DNA of 64,000 nt from Dyella flava (GTDB lineage: Bacteria > Pseudomonadota > Gammaproteobacteria > Xanthomonadales > Rhodanobacteraceae): NCBI RefSeq assembly GCF_016904955.1, contig NZ_JADIKE010000037.1, positions 124,001-188,000 of the forward strand. Direction: 5' to 3'. The notes under the pieces are model-generated. The model did not search any database, was not told the origin of the DNA, and worked only from the letters and a program-made list of their open reading frames with translations. Positions 38,966 to 45,832 of the stretch are shown piece by piece. A program made the translations under genes and the position numbers. Position 1 is the first letter of the stretch; each line of letters begins with the position of its first letter.

Positions 38966-39679
38966 TCAACCGTTATGCGAGCTCGAGTCGATCTGGGCCA
39001 TGGCGTCCGGACGGCGCGCACCGGCGAAGTGCTTCGACCAGTAGCTGTCGGAAAGATTGTCCACGCGCACCGACTCGCCACGACGCGGCGAATGAATGAA
39101 GCGGCCATCGCTCAGGTAGATGCCGACATGCGAAATCCGGCCACCGCCATGACGGCCAGCGGCCGTGCGGAAGAACACCAGATCACCCGGCTTCATTTCG
39201 TTGCGGTTGACCACGTGACCAATCAGGTACTGAGACGCCGAATTGGTCGGCAATTCCAGGCCCAGTGCACGCTCGAACACATAACGCACGAAGCCGCTGC
39301 AATCGAAACCGGTAGAAGGATCGCGGCCACCGCGCACATAGCGCACATGGCGCAGCTGCATGGCCAGGCCGATCAGCATGTCGCGCAGGTCCTGCGAGGT
39401 CTGCGCGTCACTGAACTTGACGGCGTCGCTACCGTCCTTCTGTGCGGCCGGGTCGGCAGCCTCGGTGGGCGCCAGGGCAGCAATCGGAAGCTGGGTGGGA
39501 AGCGTGGACAGCGCCAGGGAAGGCGCAGCGGAGAACGCAGCCAGCGGGCTCATCAAAGCACTGGAAATCTTTCCGGAAACTTGTGCCTGCATGCCACCGT
39601 CAACCGGGGCTGCCAGGACTGGGCTTGAAAAGCACATAGCCGAGGCAAGCGCGGCGAGTACGAGTCGCGTGTTGGGCAT
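38966..39679 (-). CDS. NlpC/P60 peptidoglycan endopeptidase
   Basis: The 237-residue exported protein has a signal peptide (LVLAALASAMCFSSPVLAAP), an Ala/Pro-rich spacer to ~95 and an NlpC/P60 domain with Cys127 in FDCSGFVRYVF, His184 in ISHVGIYL and His196 in FIHSPRRG. These are the papain-like catalytic residues that cleave peptide stems of murein, as in MepS/Spr. The domain keeps the GDLVFF strand. It is monocistronic: terminator downstream, AT-rich promoter region upstream and a leader with strong folding potential. Confidence 0.93.
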   Translation of the reverse strand: MPNTRLVLAALASAMCFSSPVLAAPVDGGMQAQVSGKISSALMSPLAAFSAAPSLALSTLPTQLPIAALAPTEAADPAAQKDGSDAVKFSDAQTSQDLRDMLIGLAMQLRHVRYVRGGRDPSTGFDCSGFVRYVFERALGLELPTNSASQYLIGHVVNRNEMKPGDLVFFRTAAGRHGGGRISHVGIYLSDGRFIHSPRRGESVRVDNLSDSYWSKHFAGARRPDAMAQIDSSSHNG

Positions 39680-39691
39680 TTGTGGATCTCT

Positions 39692-39766
39692 GGGCGGTTA
39701 CTTATCCGACCACTCCCCCCCGGGGTGGCCGTGATGAAGGAGTGAAAGTAACAAAGCACCACCGCC
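39692..39766 (-). promoter_or_regulatory. Structured 5' leader of the NlpC/P60 gene
   Basis: Given as plus-strand bases: GGCGGTTACTT (39693-39703) is complementary to AAGTAAC (39747-39753) and then, across an 8-base bulge, to ACCGCC (39761-39766). Between them CACTCC (39711-39716) can pair with GGAGTG (39739-39744), competing with a GGGG/CCCC hairpin at 39713-39729. The nested stems end 12 bp before the start codon, close enough to affect translation. No known riboswitch class is recognised. Farther up, 39780-39900 is AT-rich and promoter-like. Confidence 0.45.
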
Positions 39767-39942
39767 GACATGTTCGGATGAAGTTAACTGAACTCTATCG
39801 TTCGGAAAATCAGGCAGTTACTTCATAACAGTGTAAATTATTGAATTTAAACAATAATTAGCAGCTTATTTACGGTCACTAGGTGAACCCGGCCCCAAAA
39901 TTTAGGCAATCTTTACGCCAAAAACGGGATGGGCCTCACAAA

Positions 39943-40641
39943 TCAGGCCTTCGAACGGCTACCAAAAATAGCCGTTCCGATGCGAACTTCGGTCGCGCCT
40001 TCGGCGATCGCGAGGGGAAAATCCGAACTCATCCCCATCGAGAGCCGCGGCAAGTCATGGCCTTCCGCCGCACAACGGTCGCGCAGCTCGCGCAACTGGC
40101 GAAAACACGCCCGCACCTCGTCGGCATCCTCAGAAAGCGTCGCCATAGTCATCAAGCCACGCACGCGTAGCGTGGGATAGGCGCGCAGACGCTCCAAAAA
40201 AGCCGGCAGCGCTTCGCCAGGCAAGCCGGACTTGCTCTCCTCGCGCGCAGTCTTCACCTGCACCAGCACGTCCAGGCGGCGGCCTTCCAGCTGCAGGCGG
40301 TGATCCAGCGCCTCGGCCAGATCCAGGCGATCCAGCGACTGCACCTCGCTGGCCAGCCGCGCCACGTCCTTGGCCTTGTTGGTCTGCAAGTGGCCGATCA
40401 CCACCCACTCGATCGCTTCGCCCGCCAGCACGGCAGCCTTGCCGCGAATCTCCTGCACCTTGTTCTCGCCGAAACGATGCAGGCCCAGCGCCATGGCGGC
40501 GCGTACTGCATCCGGCCCGAAGGTCTTGCTGACCGGCAGAATGGTGACCTCCGCCGGATCACGTCCGGCGGCCCGGCAGGCCTCGTCGACCTGCCGGCGT
40601 ACTCCAGCCCAGTTCGCCGCCAGTTGCGCGGCGTCCGTCAC
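39943..40641 (-). CDS. yggS: YggS-family pyridoxal phosphate homeostasis protein
   Basis: YggS/PLPBP binds pyridoxal phosphate and buffers its cellular level; it has no known catalytic activity. The 232-residue protein has the PLP lysine at Lys39 (ILPVSKTFG), then HRFGENKVQEI, WVVIGHLQTNKAK and the C-terminal LSMGMSSDFPLAIAEGATEVRIG phosphate-binding loop. The GTG at 40641 overlaps the stop of the M20 peptidase gene (GTGA). The long frame running to 41496 is a shadow. In many bacteria yggS lies near pilT or proC; here it follows a dipeptidase gene. Confidence 0.95.
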   Translation of the reverse strand: MTDAAQLAANWAGVRRQVDEACRAAGRDPAEVTILPVSKTFGPDAVRAAMALGLHRFGENKVQEIRGKAAVLAGEAIEWVVIGHLQTNKAKDVARLASEVQSLDRLDLAEALDHRLQLEGRRLDVLVQVKTAREESKSGLPGEALPAFLERLRAYPTLRVRGLMTMATLSEDADEVRACFRQLRELRDRCAAEGHDLPRLSMGMSSDFPLAIAEGATEVRIGTAIFGSRSKA

Positions 40642-42059
40642 TGCTTGCCCTGCTCGAAATGACGGGCGACTACGTCCGCCACCACCATCGAGACCTTCTT
40701 GCCGGTCGGGATATGGATGAACTCGTTCGGGCCATGCGCGTTGGAGTGCGGTCCCAGCACGCCGGTGATCAGGAACTGCGCCTGCGGGAACTTGCCGCCC
40801 AGCATGCCCATGAACGGAATCGAGCCACCCTCGCCCATGTAGGCTGCGGGTCTGCCGAAGTAATGCTCGGAGGCCTGGGCCACTGCCTGCTCCAGCCACG
40901 GCGACAGCTGCGGCGCGTTCCAGCCGCTGCCGTCCTTCTCCAGCTTGAAGCTGACCTTGGCACCGTAGGGCGGATCTTTCTCCAGCAACTGCTTCACGAA
41001 CTCGCCCGCCTTGGCGCCATCGAGCGTCGGCGGCACGCGCAGGCTGAGCTTTACCGCCGTCTTGGGACGCAGCACGTTGCCGGCGCTTTCCAGCGGAGGC
41101 ATACCGTCCACGCCGGTCACCGCCAGCTGCGGACGCCAGGTACGGTTGAGCACCAGTTCGGTGAGATCTTCCGTCACCGGATGCATGCCTTCGACAAACG
41201 GGAACTTGTCGTAAATCGCTTTGCCCAGCACGCCGGATGCAGCCTTGGCCTGATCGATGCGCTGCTGCGGAATCTCCGCATACAGCTCGTTCGGCTTGAT
41301 GCGTCCGGTTTGCGGATCTTCCAGGCGCGACAGCAGCTCGCGCAGGATGCGGAAGCTGGACGGCACCACGCCCGACGCATCGCCCGAGTGCACGCCTTCT
41401 TCCAGCACCTGCACCGTCAGTTCGCCACCGGTCATGCCGCGCAACGAGGTGGTGAGCCAGAGCTGGTCGTAATTGCCGCAACCCGAATCCAGGCACACCA
41501 CCAGCGACGGATTGCCGATGCGCGCGGCAAGGTGATCCACGTAATACGGCAAGTCGTAGCTGCCGGATTCTTCGCAGGCTTCGATCATGATCACACAGCG
41601 CGCATGCGGAATGCCCTGCTCCTGCAAGGCCAGCAGCGCAGCCAGCGAACCGAAGATCGCATAACCATCGTCGGCACCGCCGCGGCCATACAGCCGGTCA
41701 CCCTTCAGCACCGGCGTCCACGGCCCCAGGCCTTCCGACCAGCCGGTCATTTCCGGTTGCTTGTCGAGATGGCCGTACAGCACCACGGTGTCGTCGTTCT
41801 GACCCGGCACCTCGATGTAGATCAGCGGCGTGCGCCCTTCCAGCCGCACCACTTCGAGCGTGGCGCCGGGCAGCGCCGGCAGTTTGCTGCGTGCCCAGGT
41901 TTCCATCAGTTTCACGGCAGCATCCATGTAACCGTGCGCCACCCAATCCTTGTCGAACATCGGCGACTTGTTGGGAATCCGGATGTAATCCATCAGCTGC
42001 GGGACGATTTCAGCGTCCCAAAGATCGCTGACGAAACGGGTAATGCGCGTGGTGTCCAT
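40638..42059 (-). CDS. M20-family metallopeptidase (dipeptidase-like)
   Basis: The 473-residue cytosolic enzyme has the M20 two-zinc site: His97 and Asp99 in LYGHLDKQPE, Asp130/131 in GRGGADDGYA, the catalytic Glu163 with ligand Glu164 in ACEESGS, and a late His in HSNAHGPNEF. The middle part is the lid/dimerisation domain (SLRGMTGGELTVQVLEEGVHSG). It resembles CNDP-type dipeptidases; the substrate is not certain. It is translationally coupled to yggS. Confidence 0.93.
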   Translation of the reverse strand: MDTTRITRFVSDLWDAEIVPQLMDYIRIPNKSPMFDKDWVAHGYMDAAVKLMETWARSKLPALPGATLEVVRLEGRTPLIYIEVPGQNDDTVVLYGHLDKQPEMTGWSEGLGPWTPVLKGDRLYGRGGADDGYAIFGSLAALLALQEQGIPHARCVIMIEACEESGSYDLPYYVDHLAARIGNPSLVVCLDSGCGNYDQLWLTTSLRGMTGGELTVQVLEEGVHSGDASGVVPSSFRILRELLSRLEDPQTGRIKPNELYAEIPQQRIDQAKAASGVLGKAIYDKFPFVEGMHPVTEDLTELVLNRTWRPQLAVTGVDGMPPLESAGNVLRPKTAVKLSLRVPPTLDGAKAGEFVKQLLEKDPPYGAKVSFKLEKDGSGWNAPQLSPWLEQAVAQASEHYFGRPAAYMGEGGSIPFMGMLGGKFPQAQFLITGVLGPHSNAHGPNEFIHIPTGKKVSMVVADVVARHFEQGKQ

Positions 42060-42245
42060 GCGGACTCCATGGTGAGGTGAAGAGACGATTCTAACAGCGT
42101 CAGTTTCGCTACCAGCAGTGACTTACGGCTGTCCGCTCACAGTTCCATCAGGCAAATTCCGACAACAGAAGGAGCCTTAGTCAGATGCGATTGCGAGCAC
42201 CTCGCTGACTGGGCTGTAACACCTGCTGCAGCGCAAAGTGAGTTC

Positions 42246-42290
42246 GCGGTTTGGGGAAAGCCGCTTTTTTTAACTTAGGGAGATATCTCC
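42246..42290 (+). promoter_or_regulatory. Terminator-like hairpin and palindromic ribosome-binding site before comEA
   Basis: GCGGTTT, a GGGG loop and AAAGCCGC (one bulge) are followed by seven T (42265-42271), the layout of an intrinsic terminator placed upstream of the gene. Directly after it GGAGATATCTCC (42279-42290) is a perfect 12-bp palindrome that contains the Shine-Dalgarno GGAG and ends one base before the ATG. Attenuation plus self-sequestration of the ribosome site is a possible reading; a terminator for a short upstream RNA is another. Confidence 0.55.
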
Positions 42291-42291
42291 A

Positions 42292-42648
42292 ATGTTCAAA
42301 AAGATCGCTGTCGCTGCCAGTCTTGCGTTTGCACTGGCCCTACCGGCCTTTGCCGCCACACCCGTCAACATCAATACGGCCGATGCCGAAACCATTGCCA
42401 AATCGCTGGACGGCATCGGGCTTGCCAAGGCCCAGGCCATCGTGGCGTACCGTGAGGAACACGGCCCCTTCAAAAGCGCCGACGACCTCACTCAGGTGAA
42501 AGGCATCGGCCAGGCCACGCTGGAAAGAAACCACGAGGCCATCCTGCTCAGCAGCGAAGGTGCAAAGCCCGCAACCCAAACACCGGCCAAGACCAGGCCG
42601 GCCAAAAAGACCAAGCCAGCCGCGACCGAGGCCAGCGAGCAGAACTGA
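42292..42648 (+). CDS. comEA: ComEA-type helix-hairpin-helix DNA-binding protein
   Basis: The 118-residue protein has a signal peptide (IAVAASLAFALALPAFAATP) and one ComEA domain with VNINTADAETIAKSLDGIGL and ADDLTQVKGIGQATLERN, the two helix-hairpin-helix units that bind DNA backbones. The C-terminal ~35 residues are Lys/Ala/Pro-rich and basic. In naturally competent bacteria ComEA pulls incoming DNA into the periplasm, and the same window has a type IV pilus operon with FimT. A role in transformation here is inferred. Confidence 0.9.
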   Translation: MFKKIAVAASLAFALALPAFAATPVNINTADAETIAKSLDGIGLAKAQAIVAYREEHGPFKSADDLTQVKGIGQATLERNHEAILLSSEGAKPATQTPAKTRPAKKTKPAATEASEQN

Positions 42649-42661
42649 TCAAAGAATGACC

Positions 42662-42694
42662 AAGCGGCACGGCCCATGGCGGGCCGTGCCGCTT
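42662..42694 (+). terminator. Strong hairpin after comEA
   Basis: AAGCGGCACGGCCC and GGGCCGTGCCGCTT form a perfect 14-bp stem with a 5-base loop, 13 bp after comEA. There is no T-run, so termination strength is uncertain; Rho-independent pausing or 3'-end protection are possible. Confidence 0.7.
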
Positions 42695-42746
42695 GCGCTA
42701 CACTCCGCGCCGATCAACTGCCCGTCGCCAACCTCAGCCAACCCAC

Positions 42747-43217
42747 ATGATCCTTCCGCGCTACCGCATCGACGCTTCGCAGATTGACGGAGCCGGCAAG
42801 GGCTTGTTTCTGGAGGAACCGGTTGGCGCAGGCCGGATCATCACAGCGCCCGACACCATTAATCAGACCTTCCGGTTTGAAGAACTGCTGGCCAAGCCTG
42901 AGCAGATGTACGCCAGCGCGCGCTGGTTCGAGGATCGCTACACGATCTCGCCGGACTGGCCCGACGAGTGCTACATCAACCATAGTTTCGAGCCGACCGG
43001 CCTTTGGCACCTGGGTTTCGTATTTGCTCTACGCGATCTGCCCGCCGGTATGGAAATTACCGTGGACTATCGTCACCTGCTTCCCCCTGGCCAAGCCGAA
43101 GACTTTATCGACACGGCCACTGGTGAGAAAATAGTGGGTCTGCCCTGGTACGAGAGTCTGATGACCACGACACGCGCTCTGGCCCGTGTGCTGGATAACG
43201 CAAGTCTCAGCGACTGA
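42747..43217 (+). CDS. SET domain-containing protein
   Basis: The 156-residue protein is almost a bare SET domain, the fold of lysine methyltransferases that use S-adenosylmethionine. The core motifs are visible: IDGAGKGLFLEEP near the start, YINHSFEPT (Asn78-His79-Ser80, SAM-binding) and ITVDYRHL (residues 104-110, with the catalytic-type Tyr). No pre-SET or post-SET zinc cysteines follow. Bacterial members have unknown targets. The start at 42747 has a poor ribosome site; the GNAT gene starts 6 bp after its stop. Confidence 0.87.
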   Translation: MILPRYRIDASQIDGAGKGLFLEEPVGAGRIITAPDTINQTFRFEELLAKPEQMYASARWFEDRYTISPDWPDECYINHSFEPTGLWHLGFVFALRDLPAGMEITVDYRHLLPPGQAEDFIDTATGEKIVGLPWYESLMTTTRALARVLDNASLSD

Positions 43218-43223
43218 TCCGAC

Positions 43224-43766
43224 ATGATCGAGATCCCCACCCTGGAAACCGCACGCCTTCGTCTGACGGCGCTCACGGAACATCACTTCGACGACTACGC
43301 CGCCATGCTCGCCGATCCGGAGAGTACGCGCTGGATCGGCGACGGTCTGCCGCTTGATCGCACCAATGCATGGCGCTCGCTGGCCATGCTGATCGGTCAC
43401 TGGCAATTGCGCGGTTACGGCATGTGGGCGCTGGAATTGAAATCCACGGGTGAATTCATCGGTCGCGCCGGTTTGCTGCATCCGGAAGGTTGGCCGGATG
43501 TCGAAATGGGCTGGATGCTCAAGCCCATCCACCGTCACCACGGCTACGCCACCGAAGCCGGCGCTGCCGTACTGGCATTCGCCTGGGAACACCTGCACAT
43601 GCAGCGCGTCATCAGCATGGTGCGCGTCGGCAACGATGCTTCCGATCGTGTCGCCACGCGCCTCGGTGGCGAACATGTCGAAGACATCGACTTCTTCGGC
43701 AGCGACACCCACGTTTTCGCCTATTACCCGCCCCATCGCGAAGCCCGCCGCGCCGCGTGGGCATAA
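43224..43766 (+). CDS. GNAT acetyltransferase (RimJ/RimL type)
   Basis: The 180-residue protein starts IPTLETARLRLTALTEHHFD, the typical N-terminus of RimJ/RimL-type N-acetyltransferases, and has the acetyl-CoA loop region WMLKPIHRHHGYATEAGAAV (R/Q-x-x-G-x-A equivalent) and LGGEHV near the C-terminus. The acceptor (a protein N-terminus or a small molecule) is unknown. It lies 6 bp after the SET gene and overlaps the HutD-like gene by 10 bp, so the three form an operon. Confidence 0.9.
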   Translation: MIEIPTLETARLRLTALTEHHFDDYAAMLADPESTRWIGDGLPLDRTNAWRSLAMLIGHWQLRGYGMWALELKSTGEFIGRAGLLHPEGWPDVEMGWMLKPIHRHHGYATEAGAAVLAFAWEHLHMQRVISMVRVGNDASDRVATRLGGEHVEDIDFFGSDTHVFAYYPPHREARRAAWA

Positions 43767-44356
43767 GCAGTCCGCGGCTGGTGCCGGCAGGTGCGCCGCA
43801 GACACAGGCGTGGGCAAATGATGCAGACATCGCCGTCACCATCCTGGCAAGCGGGCCTGACGAAACCGATTGGCAGTGGCAGCTGAGCATCGTCGACATC
43901 ACTCACGACAGCGTTTTTCCTGCTTGCCCCGATATACGACGCCAATGCGTTGCGCTGGATGCGCCGATGCGATTACAGCGTGATGATCAGCCAGACACTG
44001 CGCTGTTACGCCTGTCCGTCACGCGTATCGATGATACTTGTCCACTGCGAGTACAAATCCCAGAGGGCGCCACTCGCGTCTTCAACCTGATGCTGCGTGG
44101 CAATGCAGAAGGCGAACTGATCGCACGCCCCTTGAACGGCAGCATGTGGTTACCCGTGCGCGAACAGTGGTTATGGTTCGTGCATCTGCTCAGCGGTCAT
44201 GCGCATCTGCAAGCCGGTGACGAACATACCGAGCTGGACATGGGATCAAGCGTGTGGATGGATGCACAGCCCGGTGACCGCGCGCGAATTGAAGGCGGCG
44301 GCGAGCTGCTGCTTGTGCACCTGCCCAAAAAACCGGTACCCGGTAGGTTGGGTTAG
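43757..44356 (+). CDS. HutD/Ves-family cupin protein
   Basis: The 199-residue product matches the HutD/Ves family of double-cupin proteins, best known from histidine-utilisation and cold-shock loci; the activity is unclear. Visible features are RLVPAG near the N-terminus, WQLSIVDITHDSVFPACPDI and VFNLMLRG. The usual PWxNG signature near residue 20 reads AWANDAD, so the presumed active-site Gly is replaced. The GTG at 43757 is inside the end of the GNAT gene. The last codons, reading GRLG and stop, are formed by the start of a GTTGGGTTA repeat, so the stop codon comes from the repeat. No other hut genes are nearby. Confidence 0.72.
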   Translation: MGISSPRLVPAGAPQTQAWANDADIAVTILASGPDETDWQWQLSIVDITHDSVFPACPDIRRQCVALDAPMRLQRDDQPDTALLRLSVTRIDDTCPLRVQIPEGATRVFNLMLRGNAEGELIARPLNGSMWLPVREQWLWFVHLLSGHAHLQAGDEHTELDMGSSVWMDAQPGDRARIEGGGELLLVHLPKKPVPGRLG

Positions 44357-44373
44357 CGCAGCGTAACCCAACG
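44341..44373. repeat. Left half of a GTTGGGTTA repeat
   Basis: GGTAGGTTGGGTTAGCGCAG followed by CGTAACCCAACGG equals the left half of the full 36.7-kb copy. The matching right half occurs 535 bp away at 44908-44946. It includes the stop codon of the HutD-like gene. Confidence 0.8.
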
Positions 44374-44485
44374 GGTGTTGGCGCTGCGGAGTCGTTGAAG
44401 TGCCAGAGCTTTAACCACAACGCAAACCGCAACATATGTAGGGCACACAGCGCTGACCCAACGGATCTGCCCGCGTAAGCGGGAA

Positions 44486-44898
44486 ACATCGAAGCGAAGA
44501 TTCGTCGCAACGACAACGTTTATGGCAAGCGCAGCCCCTCACCCCAACACTCTCCTCGCTCCTCAAAGCCGAGCACATCCATGTGCGCTCCCCGCGTGCC
44601 CCGGAGGGGAGAGGGAGAAATGCCTATCTCGCTACGTGATGCATCTTGCTTTTACCGGCGCAGCGCGCCGGCACCGAGTGCGCGCATGGATGCGCGCTGC
44701 TCTTCCCAAGGCCCCTGGGGCGCGGTGGGGAGTGGAGGAAAAGCCCGCAGGGATGCCGGCATGGATGCCCGGCAAGCGCGCTCTCGGGGGTGCCCTTCTC
44801 TTTGGTTACTTTCTCTTGGGCACGCAAGAGAAAGTGACTCGGTCCTTTCAGGACCGAAAGCTCTTAATGCTCTAGAACATCAACCACACCGCAACCCT
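44486..44898. repeat. Composite dispersed repeat, copy 1
   Basis: The unit begins near AAGCGAAGATTCGTCGCAAC, continues with TTTATGGCAAGCGCAGCCCC and a GAGAGGGAGAAATG block, then CTTGCTTTTACCGGCGCAGC, CATGGATGCGCGCTGCTCTT, GTGCCCTTCTCTTTGG, and ends with the GAAAGTGACTCGGTCC core and GACCGAAAGCTCTT. It is shared at high identity with 53000-53510. Its ends overlap no gene, and the ORFs in it (for example 44646-44837) recur only because the DNA repeats. It lies between the two halves of a GTTGGGTTA repeat. Confidence 0.75.
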
Positions 44899-44907
44899 CA
44901 GCTTCCG

Positions 44908-44946
44908 TTGGGTTACGCTGCGCTAACCCAACCTACCCAACCTACG
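44908..44946. repeat. Right half of a GTTGGGTTA repeat
   Basis: CCGTTGGGTTACGCTGCGCT followed by AACCCAACCTACCCAACCTA equals the right half of the full 36.7-kb copy. The membrane-protein gene's stop lies at its end, so this repeat is directly downstream of that gene. Confidence 0.8.
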
Positions 44947-45832
44947 CATTTGGCATTGCCGTGCGTGCTACCACGGTCAACGCAAACAACCGCGCCACAC
45001 GCATCCAGCCAATGCTCACAACAATCAGCTGACTCAACACCCACGCAAACAGAAACCCGGCGCCACCCACCGCAGTCACATGAATACGCGCCACCGCAAA
45101 CACTGACGCCAGCAGCAAGCCCACCACCGTCACCACCAGATAAAACAACAACGTCCGCAACGGCCGCCGGATCAATTGCTTGATGCCCCGCCACAAGGCA
45201 CGCGTCGCCGAACGCAAGGTAACGTCGGCAATAAACGCTGCACGCGCCGATTCGATGATCGACTGAATCACCACAAACACGATCAGCGTGAGCACATGCA
45301 TCACGTTCGCGTACAGATCAGCCTTGGACTCCAGCACCGCGGTTTCGGCATAGTTATTGGCCATATGCATGCCCGCCGTCGACTCCCACATCACCAATCC
45401 ATACAGCGGCAATGACCACAGCATCAGGCGAAACATACGACCGTATTCAAGCAGGCCGTTCTGCAGCAGCGCCCCGAAACCCAGCACCTGCCCCGCCCGG
45501 CCGCTGCCGACGATCATGCCGTTCAGGAACGGCGAAAACAGCAAGGTCAGCACCAGTCCAGCGATAGCGACTCCGCCGAACCATTCGGCGTGTTCGCTCA
45601 GATCGAAAATCACATCCATCAACATCATGGCGCTGAAATGCCGGGCCCACTCGGCTGCGTGCACCGAGGTATCCAGCAAGCCACCCAGCGTCTGCCATAA
45701 CGGCAAGGCGACCACGCCGACCGGTATCAGCATGATCAGCAGCCACAACAGCAGCAAGCGCCACTGCACGGCCACCTTCATCGTCGACCACAGCGCATTC
45801 AAGCCAGCGGAACGGGGCATGTTGTAGGCCAT
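44942..45832 (-). CDS. Polytopic membrane protein of unknown function
   Basis: I do not recognise the family. The ~296-residue protein has about six hydrophobic helices (LLLLWLLIMLIPVGVVALPL; GGVAIAGLVLTLLFSPFLNG; LMLWSLPLYGLVMWE; VMHVLTLIVFVVIQSII; TLLFYLVVTVVGLLLASVFA; GAGFLFAWVLSQLIVVSIGW). A conserved-looking ARAAFIADVTLRSATRALWRG loop lies between helices 4 and 5. The ATG overlaps the stop of the M1 peptidase gene by one base (TGATG), so it is probably made with that enzyme, perhaps as a membrane partner or transporter. Confidence 0.75.
   Translation of the reverse strand: MAYNMPRSAGLNALWSTMKVAVQWRLLLLWLLIMLIPVGVVALPLWQTLGGLLDTSVHAAEWARHFSAMMLMDVIFDLSEHAEWFGGVAIAGLVLTLLFSPFLNGMIVGSGRAGQVLGFGALLQNGLLEYGRMFRLMLWSLPLYGLVMWESTAGMHMANNYAETAVLESKADLYANVMHVLTLIVFVVIQSIIESARAAFIADVTLRSATRALWRGIKQLIRRPLRTLLFYLVVTVVGLLLASVFAVARIHVTAVGGAGFLFAWVLSQLIVVSIGWMRVARLFALTVVARTAMPNA

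Noticed and set aside
40659..42080. Plus-strand ORF of 473 codons opposite the M20 peptidase
   Set aside because: It mirrors the M20 peptidase gene almost exactly and shows no domain of its own; the minus-strand gene has all catalytic residues.
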